DNA from: Candidatus Buchananbacteria bacterium
GTDB taxonomy: Bacteria > Patescibacteriota > Patescibacteriia > 2-01-FULL-39-33
Direction of reading: 5' to 3'
DNA length: 37,993 bases
Assembly (NCBI GenBank): GCA_903863425.1
Contig: CAIPBY010000067.1
Location: 1-37,993, forward strand
Part shown: piece after piece, positions 20,077-29,758 of the stretch
Position numbering within the stretch: position 1 is the first letter of the stretch
Layout of the letters: each line of letters starts with the position of its first letter
Position numbers and translations under genes: made by a program
The notes under the pieces: generated by a model
Told to the model about the DNA's origin: nothing
Database searches by the model: none
The model's input: only the letters and a program-made list of their open reading frames with translations

Positions 20077-21117
20077 ATGTTTAAAAAATTTTTTGGAAAA
20101 TTTAATAAAGGTTTGGGCATTGACTTAGGTAGTGCCCATACTTTGATTTATCAGCAAGATCGCGGGATAATCATCAGCGAATCCTCAGTTGTTTCCGTCA
20201 ACACTAGGACTGATCAGATTTTGGCTGTGGGAGACGAGGCTAGGAAAATGCTGGGCAAGACTCCGCCTCACATTATTGCCACCAAACCGTTGGAATATGG
20301 TATTATTTCTGATTTTGAAATTACCGAGAAAATGCTTAAGTATTTTTTCAATAAAGTCCGGGCTTCGGAGAAGTCATTTTTTTCATCTTCGCCTCGGTCG
20401 GTTGTCGGAGTGCCACTCGATGTCACGGCCGTAGAGAAGAAGGCAGTGGAAGATGTAATCATGTCTGCAGGATCTTCCAAGGTATATCTGGTAGAAAATA
20501 TCATGGCTTCGGCTGTGGGTGCGAGAATTCCAATTCAAGATCCGTCCGGAAATATGATTGTGAATTTGGGTGGCGGTTTAACTGAGGTGGCTGTCGTCTC
20601 TCTTAGTGGTATTGTAAATTGGAAAGTTTCTAGAATTGCCGGATCAACTTTGGATAGGGATATTATAAATTTTGCCAGAGAAGAATATGGCTTAGTGCTT
20701 GGTGAAATGGTAGCAGAGGATATTAAGAAGAAAATCGGTTCAGCTACTGAGCTTTTAGAGGCTGTGGAAATGCCTATGCGAGGACGAGACGTTTTGACCG
20801 GACTTCCTCGGGAAGTGATGATCAATGATTTTCAGATTAGAAAGGCCATAAACAAATCTGTCCAAAAAATGCTTGATACTATCAAATCGACGTTAGAGAC
20901 AACGCCACCAGAGTTGGTGGCAGATATTTATCAAAAAGGAATTGTGCTCACCGGTGGTACGGCTCAACTCAAGGGTTTGGATCGGTTCATTGCCGAAGGG
21001 ATTCAGATCCCGGTTCATATCGCCGATGACCCGCAGACTTGCTCAGTCCGTGGCATGGGCATGTTCCTGGATAACGAGCCATTACTCCTCGATATTGCTG
21101 TGCCATCATCCCAATAG
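20077..21117 (+). CDS. mreB: MreB paralog 2 (mreCD-linked, divergent active site)
   Basis: GIDLGSAHTLIY, VENIMASAVGARIPIQ, MIVNLGGGLTEVAVVSLSGIV, IVLTGGTAQLKGLDRFI. Confidence 0.9.
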   Translation: MFKKFFGKFNKGLGIDLGSAHTLIYQQDRGIIISESSVVSVNTRTDQILAVGDEARKMLGKTPPHIIATKPLEYGIISDFEITEKMLKYFFNKVRASEKSFFSSSPRSVVGVPLDVTAVEKKAVEDVIMSAGSSKVYLVENIMASAVGARIPIQDPSGNMIVNLGGGLTEVAVVSLSGIVNWKVSRIAGSTLDRDIINFAREEYGLVLGEMVAEDIKKKIGSATELLEAVEMPMRGRDVLTGLPREVMINDFQIRKAINKSVQKMLDTIKSTLETTPPELVADIYQKGIVLTGGTAQLKGLDRFIAEGIQIPVHIADDPQTCSVRGMGMFLDNEPLLLDIAVPSSQ

Positions 21118-21124
21118 CAAATAT

Positions 21125-21919
21125 ATGACTAAATGGTTAAAACCGACCGTTGTAGGCTTAGTTGCTATTTTTTTTGTAGCTGTTTTGCACTATATCGGTT
21201 GGATCAAGCCGGTAGAAAATTTGTTAATCAGGGCCGTTTCTCCTGTTCAGGAAAGAGCCTATTCTTTGTCGCTTGGCATAATTTCTTTCAAAGGAGATTG
21301 GCTGACTAAGAGAGATCTATTGGCAGAGAATAAGTCACTCAGGGGCCAACTGATTGATTTTCAAATGGATTTGTCCAGGATTAATAGCTTACAGGAAGAA
21401 AATGATTTACTTAAACAGGAGTTGAATTTTGTTAAAGAGTCAGGGCACAAATATGTTTCAGCCAAAATTATCACCGGAGTATCCGATCCTTTGTCTGAGT
21501 CGGTTATTATTAATCGCGGTTCTAGTGACGGGATAGCCAAGGGTCTTGCTGTGGTGACAGGAGGAGGAATTATGGTCGGTAAAGTCTCTGAGGTGCAAAG
21601 TAATTTCAGTAAGGTATTGCTTTTAACTGACAATAAAAGCAAAGTTGCCGCTACCATCCAAAATATCAACCATACGGCAGGACTTGTCGAGGGCCAATTC
21701 GGACTAAGCTTTGCCATGACCAATATTCCTCAGGATGAACCTATAAAGCCTGGAGATCTGGTAGTCACTTCCGGCCTGGAGGGGCAAATCCCGAAAAATT
21801 TACTTATTGCCAAAATAGAGAGAGTGGACAAGATTGAAAGTGAAATTTTTAAAACCGCCATACTGGATCCGATTGTGCCACTGGGCAATTTAAGCGATGT
21901 TTTAATTATAATTCCCTAG
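21125..21919 (+). CDS. mreC: Rod shape-determining protein MreC
   Basis: N-terminal TM helix; coiled coil (LLAENKSLRGQLIDFQ...LQEENDLLKQEL), SVIINRGSSDGIAKGLAVVTGGGIMVGKVSEV; start refined to ATG 21125 within ORF 20942..21919. Confidence 0.9.
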   Translation: MTKWLKPTVVGLVAIFFVAVLHYIGWIKPVENLLIRAVSPVQERAYSLSLGIISFKGDWLTKRDLLAENKSLRGQLIDFQMDLSRINSLQEENDLLKQELNFVKESGHKYVSAKIITGVSDPLSESVIINRGSSDGIAKGLAVVTGGGIMVGKVSEVQSNFSKVLLLTDNKSKVAATIQNINHTAGLVEGQFGLSFAMTNIPQDEPIKPGDLVVTSGLEGQIPKNLLIAKIERVDKIESEIFKTAILDPIVPLGNLSDVLIIIP

Positions 21920-21921
21920 CT

Positions 21922-22440
21922 ATGAAATACAATATTGCCACTTATATATTATTTTTTATTTTAGTCATTGTCCAGGTGGCTTTTTGGGGAAGTTTTTCTT
22001 TTTTCTTGTTGCAATTCAATCTTATTGTAGTCGGCCTGGTGCTATTATTAAATTTGTTTCCTTTTGAGAAGTTCCTGCCCGTGGCTTTGTTTTCCGGCGT
22101 CCTGATGGATATCTATTCGAGCCTTCCTTTCGGTACTTACACCTTGACTATACTAGCCACCTTCGTCGTGCTGGAAATTTTGTTTGTTAATTTTTTTACT
22201 AATCATTCGCTTTATTCCATGGTGCTTTTGGGCGTTATCGCTACTGTGGTTTATAATTTGGTATTTATACTTCTTAATGGCTTGATGTATCTGTTGAATT
22301 TCAGCAATTATATTTCCGGGTCAGGTTATTTACTGAATTGTCTTTTTCAAATTATGGACAATACTATAATTATTATTATTTGTTTCTATATAATTAATTC
22401 TATTTCTAGGAGGTTTAAGCCAATATTTCTTAGATCATGA
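21922..22440 (+). CDS. mreD: MreD-like membrane protein
   Basis: Hydrophobic 172 aa protein directly after mreC; FSGVLMDIYSSLPFGTYTLTIL. Confidence 0.8.
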   Translation: MKYNIATYILFFILVIVQVAFWGSFSFFLLQFNLIVVGLVLLLNLFPFEKFLPVALFSGVLMDIYSSLPFGTYTLTILATFVVLEILFVNFFTNHSLYSMVLLGVIATVVYNLVFILLNGLMYLLNFSNYISGSGYLLNCLFQIMDNTIIIIICFYIINSISRRFKPIFLRS

Positions 22441-24353
22441 ATAAACCAGGTCCATTTTATACGCCGAAAAGCATTGATAGCGGACGTCGCAGCTCTCTTC
22501 GCTGGGTTGAAGATAGCGGTGATTCGGCTTGGTTTAATGGCACCTCAGCCAATTCTGATTTTTTGAGCCTGTCTTTGTCGAGTAAGAAAATTAGAATATT
22601 TTTTTTGGTAATTATTGTTGGCTTATTAGCGCTCTTGGGCAAAGGTTTTTATTTGCAGATCATGAGAGGAAATTATTATTTTTCCCAGGCTGAAAACAAC
22701 AGGACCAAAACTGAATATATTCCCGCTCATCGAGGAATTATTTATGATAGAGGTGGGAAACCGTTGGTGCAGAACGTATCCGGTTTTTCTCTGATTGTCA
22801 CGCCATCACAGTTGCCTCAGGATTCAACACAATTGCAATTAGAGTTGGGGCAAATTTCTCAGTTGGCTGGCATCTCTTTGGAAGATATTAGTAGCGCCTT
22901 GCAAAAAAATAAGGCATATTATTATCAGCCAATAGTCCTCAAAACCGGAATAGCTTATGATGATGCCATGGCCATAAAAATCGCCAGTGTAAATTGGCAG
23001 GGCGTGGAATTGGATAATGATTTTTGGAGGAATTATCTGGATAGCGTCAATTTTTCTCACATTTTTGGCTATGTAGGAAAAATTAATGCCGATGAGTATG
23101 ATGCCAATAAAGATAATTATTTTTTGACCGACAATATTGGCAAGACGGGATTGGAAAAATCTTATGAAAGCTATCTTAGGGGCCAATATGGCAAGAATGA
23201 ATATGAAGTTGATGCCTTAGGAAGAATTCAAAAAGTGATTTCTCAGACGCCATCCGTCTCAGGTGATGATTTGATCCTTTCGCTTGATTCTGATTTGCAG
23301 GATTATATTTATACCGATGTCAGCGCCAAAATTCACAATAGCACCGGTGTGGTTGTCATTGTCTCCAATCCGCAAACGGGCGAGATTTTGGCCATGGTGG
23401 ATTATCCCAGTTATGATAATAATTTGTTTTCCAAAGGAATATCCAAGGATGATTATAAGAAGTTAATGGATGATCCGCTCAATCCGCTTTTCTCCAGGTC
23501 TTATCAGGGTGAATATCCATCCGGCTCTACGGTCAAGATTGTGGAATCGTCTGGCGCTTTGCAAGAAGGAATAATTACCAAGAATACCACCGTGCTCAGT
23601 ACTGGTGGCATTCATATCCAACAATGGTTTTTTCCGGATTGGAAGGCGGGCGGGCACGGCGTCACCAATGTCATCAAAGCCATCGCCCAATCAGTCAACA
23701 CTTTCTTCTATTATATTGGAGGCGGTTATGGCAATTTCAAAGGTTTGGGGCCGGAGTTGTTGGATAAATATTTCATCATGTTCGGATTAGGCCACAAGAC
23801 TGGAATTGATCTTCCTGGAGAGCGTTCTGGATTTGTGCCCACAGTTGATTGGAAGAATAAGGTCGTGAAACAGCCATGGTATATTGGCGATACTTATCAT
23901 TTGGCCATAGGACAAGGAGATCTTCTGGTAACGCCGTTGCAGGTTAATTTGTATACTCAGATTGTGGCTAATGGCGGTACGATTTATAAACCGCATTTCC
24001 TTCATCAAATTAATTTTTCAGATGGTAAATCGCAAATAATTCAGCCCGAGGTGGTAGGCCATGTGGCAGTTAGTCCGGAGAATCTAGCCATAGTTCGCCA
24101 AGGCATGAGGGAAACTATCGTGTCTGGGTCAGCGCGTAGTCTAGCTACTTTACCAGTTGAAGTGGCTGGCAAAACTGGGACCGCCCAATGGAATACTACC
24201 AAGCCGAATCATGCTTGGTTTACGGCCTTTGCCCCATATAACAATCCCAATTTCTGCATCACGGTTTTGGTTGAGCAGGGAGGGGAAGGAAGTAGTATTG
24301 CCGCCCCCATTGCTAAGGATATAGTTAACTATTGGTTTACGAGGAAGGAATAA
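22437..24353 (+). CDS. mrdA: Penicillin-binding protein 2 (transpeptidase)
   Basis: PAHRGIIYDRGGKPLVQNVSGFSLIV, YPSGSTVKI (SxxK), SVN, KTGTAQ; 4-bp overlap with mreD. Confidence 0.93.
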   Translation: MNKPGPFYTPKSIDSGRRSSLRWVEDSGDSAWFNGTSANSDFLSLSLSSKKIRIFFLVIIVGLLALLGKGFYLQIMRGNYYFSQAENNRTKTEYIPAHRGIIYDRGGKPLVQNVSGFSLIVTPSQLPQDSTQLQLELGQISQLAGISLEDISSALQKNKAYYYQPIVLKTGIAYDDAMAIKIASVNWQGVELDNDFWRNYLDSVNFSHIFGYVGKINADEYDANKDNYFLTDNIGKTGLEKSYESYLRGQYGKNEYEVDALGRIQKVISQTPSVSGDDLILSLDSDLQDYIYTDVSAKIHNSTGVVVIVSNPQTGEILAMVDYPSYDNNLFSKGISKDDYKKLMDDPLNPLFSRSYQGEYPSGSTVKIVESSGALQEGIITKNTTVLSTGGIHIQQWFFPDWKAGGHGVTNVIKAIAQSVNTFFYYIGGGYGNFKGLGPELLDKYFIMFGLGHKTGIDLPGERSGFVPTVDWKNKVVKQPWYIGDTYHLAIGQGDLLVTPLQVNLYTQIVANGGTIYKPHFLHQINFSDGKSQIIQPEVVGHVAVSPENLAIVRQGMRETIVSGSARSLATLPVEVAGKTGTAQWNTTKPNHAWFTAFAPYNNPNFCITVLVEQGGEGSSIAAPIAKDIVNYWFTRKE

Positions 24354-24364
24354 ACCCATAGCCC

Positions 24365-24393
24365 TTGACAGCCTTTTAGTGTTGTGGTATCCT
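24365..24393 (+). promoter_or_regulatory. Candidate sigma70-like promoter for greA
   Basis: TTGACA (24365-24370), 17-nt spacer, TATCCT (24388-24393). Confidence 0.6.
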
Positions 24394-24469
24394 TCTATCA
24401 ATATTTAACACATTTTCAGAAGAGTCAAAAGGAGGAGTTTTTTATTTTTTACTAAGTAAACAATAAGGC

Positions 24470-24931
24470 ATGAAAGATAATTATATTTCCAAGGATGGTT
24501 TGGAAAAAGTGAAAGTTGAGCTTGAACAATTAATAAATATAGAAAGACCGGAGGTTATTGAGAGGATTGCCAGAGCTAGGGAATTGGGTGATTTGTCGGA
24601 GAATGCCGAATATCATGAAGCGCGCGAAAAGCAGAGTTTCATCGAAGGTAGGATTCAAGAGTTAGAATATCTGCTCAAGAACGCCACCATCATTAAGGCG
24701 AGCAAGAAGACGGATGCGGTTTCCATCGGCTCTACGGTTCACGCGTCTTGTGATAATGGCCTGAAACTCAAATATACTATTGTTGGACATACTGAAGCCA
24801 ATCCAGGCGAAGGGAGGATATCCAATGAGTCTCCTTTGGGGCAGGCGTTTATTGGCAAGGGCATTGGCCATGAGTTTGAGCTTAATGTCCCAGCTGGCAA
24901 GATTAAATGCAAGATTACACATATTGAGTAA
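24470..24931 (+). CDS. greA: Transcription elongation factor GreA
   Basis: YISKDGLEKVKVELEQL, ARELGDLSENAEYHEAREKQSFIEGRIQELE, ESPLGQAFIGKGIGHEFELNVPAGKIKCKI. Confidence 0.96.
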   Translation: MKDNYISKDGLEKVKVELEQLINIERPEVIERIARARELGDLSENAEYHEAREKQSFIEGRIQELEYLLKNATIIKASKKTDAVSIGSTVHASCDNGLKLKYTIVGHTEANPGEGRISNESPLGQAFIGKGIGHEFELNVPAGKIKCKITHIE

Positions 24932-24939
24932 GACACGCC

Positions 24940-25043
24940 CGTCATCCCGGAATTTTAATGTAATCATTAAAATATCCGGGATCCAGGTTTAAATAATTCG
25001 GGTCTGGATCCCGGATCTCCGCTCCGCTACGTCTGGGATGACG
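24940..25043. repeat. Nested palindromic (REP/MITE-like) intergenic element
   Basis: Outer arms CGTCATCCC (24940-24948)/GGGATGACG (25035-25043); inner arms ATCCGGGATCCAG (24974-24986)/CTGGATCCCGGAT (25004-25016); internal TTTTAATG-TAAT-CATTAAAA (24953-24972). Confidence 0.8.
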
Positions 25044-25045
25044 AA

Positions 25046-25068
25046 AGCGGTGTTTTTGGTTATCCACA
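25046..25068 (+). repeat. Left copy of 23-bp direct repeat bracketing the TA module, ends in a DnaA-box 9-mer
   Basis: AGCGGTGTTTTTGGTTATCCACA; 21/23 identical to 25603-25625; TTATCCACA at 25060-25068. Confidence 0.75.
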
Positions 25069-25141
25069 GACAGGAGTTTGCTTAATAATCAGGTTTATGT
25101 TAAGGTTATGTTAACGTTAACTAAAAATATATTTAAATATT

Positions 25142-25363
25142 ATGTTCAAAGACAATCTGATAACCATCAAGGAATTGCGCCAGGATTTGCCATCAATTAT
25201 CAATAAGGTCAAGCGGGGCGGGGAGTTCTTGGTTTTGAAAAAGTCCCAGCCGGTTTTCCGCCTGTCATCGCCAAAAGCTGATGAAACCTGGGAAACAGTA
25301 ATTGATTTCACCAAAATTAAAAAAGGCGGAATTGAAATTAATGAGTTAATCAAAGCTTTGTAA
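25142..25363 (+). CDS. Phd/YefM-like antitoxin
   Basis: TIKELRQDLPSIINKVKRGGEFLVLKKSQPVFRLSSP; directly upstream of a RelE-like toxin. Confidence 0.75.
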   Translation: MFKDNLITIKELRQDLPSIINKVKRGGEFLVLKKSQPVFRLSSPKADETWETVIDFTKIKKGGIEINELIKAL

Positions 25364-25364
25364 T

Positions 25365-25604
25365 ATGGATAAGCTGGCTAAGGCCTTGGCAAAAATGCCT
25401 GACAATGAGCGGCAGAAAATACAAGCGATCTTGATCAGGATCCGCGCCCTGGATTATACTAACATGGATTTTAAGAAGCTATCCGGACGCGATGATATTT
25501 ATCGAGTACGGCATGGCGATTGGCGGATAATCTTTTATTTAATTAAGAATGAGGTGCATATTTTAGCCGTGGAAAAGCGGAGTGACAATACTTATAATTT
25601 TTAG
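25365..25604 (+). CDS. RelE/ParE-superfamily toxin
   Basis: FKKLSGRDDIYRVRHGDWRIIFYLIKNEVHILAVEKR is a RelE/ParE-type C-terminal half; 1-nt spacing from antitoxin. Confidence 0.85.
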   Translation: MDKLAKALAKMPDNERQKIQAILIRIRALDYTNMDFKKLSGRDDIYRVRHGDWRIIFYLIKNEVHILAVEKRSDNTYNF

Positions 25605-25625
25605 CGATGTTTTTAGTTATCCACA
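25603..25625 (+). repeat. Right copy of 23-bp direct repeat bracketing the TA module, ends in a DnaA-box 9-mer
   Basis: AGCGATGTTTTTAGTTATCCACA; begins in the toxin stop codon; TTATCCACA at 25617-25625. Confidence 0.75.
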
Positions 25626-25657
25626 AAAAATCCCAGCCAATTGGTTGGGATTTTTTT
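25625..25657. terminator. Bidirectional intrinsic terminator between TA module and gyrB
   Basis: AAAAAATCCCAGCC-AATT-GGTTGGGATTTTTTT: hairpin with A/T tracts on both sides, in a convergent intergenic region. Confidence 0.85.
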
Positions 25658-25705
25658 GAAAATTGTAAAATTAAAAATTGTTTGAAAATTGGAAATTGAT
25701 AATTG

Positions 25706-25735
25706 TCCGCCAGAGGCGGATCCGCCTCTGGCGGA
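25706..25735. repeat. Perfect 30-bp palindrome built from two 15-bp hairpins
   Basis: TCCGCCAGAGGCGGA|TCCGCCTCTGGCGGA; each half is itself TCCGCC-N3-GGCGGA. Confidence 0.85.
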
Positions 25736-25745
25736 AAAATTTCCA

Positions 25746-27887
<2,142 letters not shown>

Positions 27888-27913
27888 TTATCATTTTTTG
27901 GGGTTTTGTGCAA

Positions 27914-28020
27914 TCCTACAAATTACAAATAAATACCGAATATACAAATGATTAAAAAATTAAAATGAAAAATGAAAAATGAAAATTTGTATATTTGTAA
28001 TAAATTTGTAATTTGTAGGA
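27914..28020. repeat. AT-rich MITE-like inverted repeat
   Basis: TCCTACAAATTACAAAT (27914-27930)/ATTTGTAATTTGTAGGA (28004-28020), 17-bp perfect arms; nested ATATACAAAT (27940-27949)/ATTTGTATAT (27985-27994). Confidence 0.8.
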
Positions 28021-28045
28021 GCTGATCGTAATTTGTAGAGGTTTA

Positions 28046-28054
28046 TGTTATAAT
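28046..28054 (+). promoter_or_regulatory. Extended -10 promoter element for the 28063 gene
   Basis: TGTTATAAT (TGn-TATAAT); the -10 ends 8 nt before the ATG at 28063. Confidence 0.55.
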
Positions 28055-28062
28055 ATTTATAT

Positions 28063-28896
28063 ATGGATAAGACTTCCTCTTCCGATCTGACCGATAGCCA
28101 GCTCAAGCTCAGCTATTGGTATGTCACTCATAAATTATCTTTGCGCCGGGCATGGAGAATATTTGTTATCGTTGTAGTTTGCCTTGTCTGGCTGTATATA
28201 ATTTGGCAGTTAGTTATTTTTGGTATGACTTATAAATCGCTCCAGCAAAATATCCAAACTATGCTTTTTTCTCCGGACATGTCTTTGTCCGCCATAGAGA
28301 AATCGGCGCCGCAACCGCTTTCTATTTCTGATATGAACGTATTGGGTTCAAATAACGAATATAATTATCTGGTGCAAGTTAATAATTCCAACAATAATTG
28401 GCTGGCTCAGTTTCAATACCGATTTACTACGCCAAGTTCTACGGAGCAAGATTTCCATTCGGGATTCGTCTTACCAGGCGATCATAAGTATCTAATGGAT
28501 TTGAGCAAGGCTTCACCCTCGGCTAGCTTGGAAATAAGGGACATGAACTGGTCAAAGGTAAATAAATTTGAGCTTACACAAAACAAGATGTCTCAGTTTA
28601 TAATTGACAATATTGATATCACTAAGCCGTCCAATGCTTCTGATCCTACCAAAGTCTATTTCACCATTAAGAATGATTCTGCCTATAGTTATTGGGAGGT
28701 TGATTTGCAGGTGTTGCTTATGAGTAATGGTTCTATCGTTGGTATTAATCATATCATCCTGAATTCATTTAGGTATGGTGAAAATAGAGGAGTGAATATA
28801 CTCTGGAACAATCCGGTGTCCAATGTTGATTCAGCAATTGTTATTCCTAATCTTAATATCCTCGACGGTAGTAATGTTATGCCTCTGAGCCAGTAA
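28063..28896 (+). CDS. Hypothetical protein with a single N-terminal TM helix
   Basis: 277 aa ORF, IFVIVVVCLVWLYIIWQLVIFGM TM segment, own promoter and terminator. Confidence 0.75.
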   Translation: MDKTSSSDLTDSQLKLSYWYVTHKLSLRRAWRIFVIVVVCLVWLYIIWQLVIFGMTYKSLQQNIQTMLFSPDMSLSAIEKSAPQPLSISDMNVLGSNNEYNYLVQVNNSNNNWLAQFQYRFTTPSSTEQDFHSGFVLPGDHKYLMDLSKASPSASLEIRDMNWSKVNKFELTQNKMSQFIIDNIDITKPSNASDPTKVYFTIKNDSAYSYWEVDLQVLLMSNGSIVGINHIILNSFRYGENRGVNILWNNPVSNVDSAIVIPNLNILDGSNVMPLSQ

Positions 28897-28923
28897 AAAT
28901 TGTTTTTTTGTGATATTTATAAT

Positions 28924-28957
28924 GATCCCGAAAATTTGGTCTCGGGATTTTTATTTT
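28924..28957 (+). terminator. Intrinsic terminator of the 28063 gene
   Basis: ATCCCGA-N10-TCGGGAT followed by TTTTATTTT. Confidence 0.8.
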
Positions 28958-28962
28958 GCCTA

Positions 28963-28991
28963 TTGACAAGGATTTATAAATTCTATATATT
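28963..28991 (+). promoter_or_regulatory. Sigma70-like promoter of hrcA-grpE
   Basis: TTGACA (28963-28968), 17-nt spacer, TATATT (28986-28991), immediately upstream of CIRCE. Confidence 0.75.
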
Positions 28992-28995
28992 TATA

Positions 28996-29022
28996 TTAGC
29001 ACTCAAACAGTGAGAGTGCTAA
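28996..29022. promoter_or_regulatory. CIRCE element (HrcA operator)
   Basis: Perfect TTAGCACTC-N9-GAGTGCTAA upstream of hrcA. Confidence 0.97.
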
Positions 29023-29051
29023 TAGATAAAAGTATTTAAATTTAGATAAAA

Positions 29052-29747
29052 ATGGACGACAGGCAAAAAAAATTGCTTAAGGTAATTGTCGAAGAATATA
29101 TTAGTTCGGCCACTCCTGTCGGCTCCGGAATTATTGCCGAGAAATATTTCAGTGATTTGAGTTCAGCTACTATTAGAAATGACATGGCTGAATTAGAAGA
29201 AATCGGCTATATTTCTCAACCGCATACCTCTGCCGGAAGAATTCCGACTTTGGCCGGTTATGGGTTTTATTTAGAAAATTTTGTCGCCTCTGGAGAGATT
29301 AATTCCAAGCACAGAAAAGTAATTGAAGAAACGCTTCGTTCTATCGGTAAAGATGAAGAGGGAATAAAAACTTTAGCCAAGACTTTGGCCGAATTGTCCG
29401 GTGGTGTTATTCTGGTAGGATTTTCGCCTATAAATGTGTATTATACGGGAATTTCTAACTTATTCAGACAGCCGGAATTTCAGCATAATAACTTAATGTT
29501 TTCCATGTCGGAGATTATAGATCATTTGGACGAAGTCATGGCTATGGTTTTTAATTCAGTTAATGAGCAGGTTATGGTGCTAATCGGAGAGGATAGTCCG
29601 TTCGGAGAGTTTTCTTCAGTGGTTATAGTCAAGTACGAGTTTTCAGGACAGGTTGGCCTTATCGGAATACTAGGACCGAATAGGATGAATTATCGGCAGA
29701 ATATGGGACTAATTCAATTAAGTCAAGAATTATTAAAAAATATTTAA
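29052..29747 (+). CDS. hrcA: Heat-inducible transcription repressor HrcA (short form, 231 aa)
   Basis: DDRQKKLLKVIVEEYISSATPVGSGIIAEK, SSATIRNDMAELEEIGYISQPHTSAGRIPT, GLIGILGPNRMNYRQNMGLI. Confidence 0.93.
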   Translation: MDDRQKKLLKVIVEEYISSATPVGSGIIAEKYFSDLSSATIRNDMAELEEIGYISQPHTSAGRIPTLAGYGFYLENFVASGEINSKHRKVIEETLRSIGKDEEGIKTLAKTLAELSGGVILVGFSPINVYYTGISNLFRQPEFQHNNLMFSMSEIIDHLDEVMAMVFNSVNEQVMVLIGEDSPFGEFSSVVIVKYEFSGQVGLIGILGPNRMNYRQNMGLIQLSQELLKNI

Positions 29748-29758
29748 AGCTAAATATT

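Noticed and set aside
20942-21124. N-terminal extension of the mreC ORF overlapping mreB
   Set aside because: MreC homology and TM helix begin at ATG 21125; the upstream part is out-of-frame mreB sequence.
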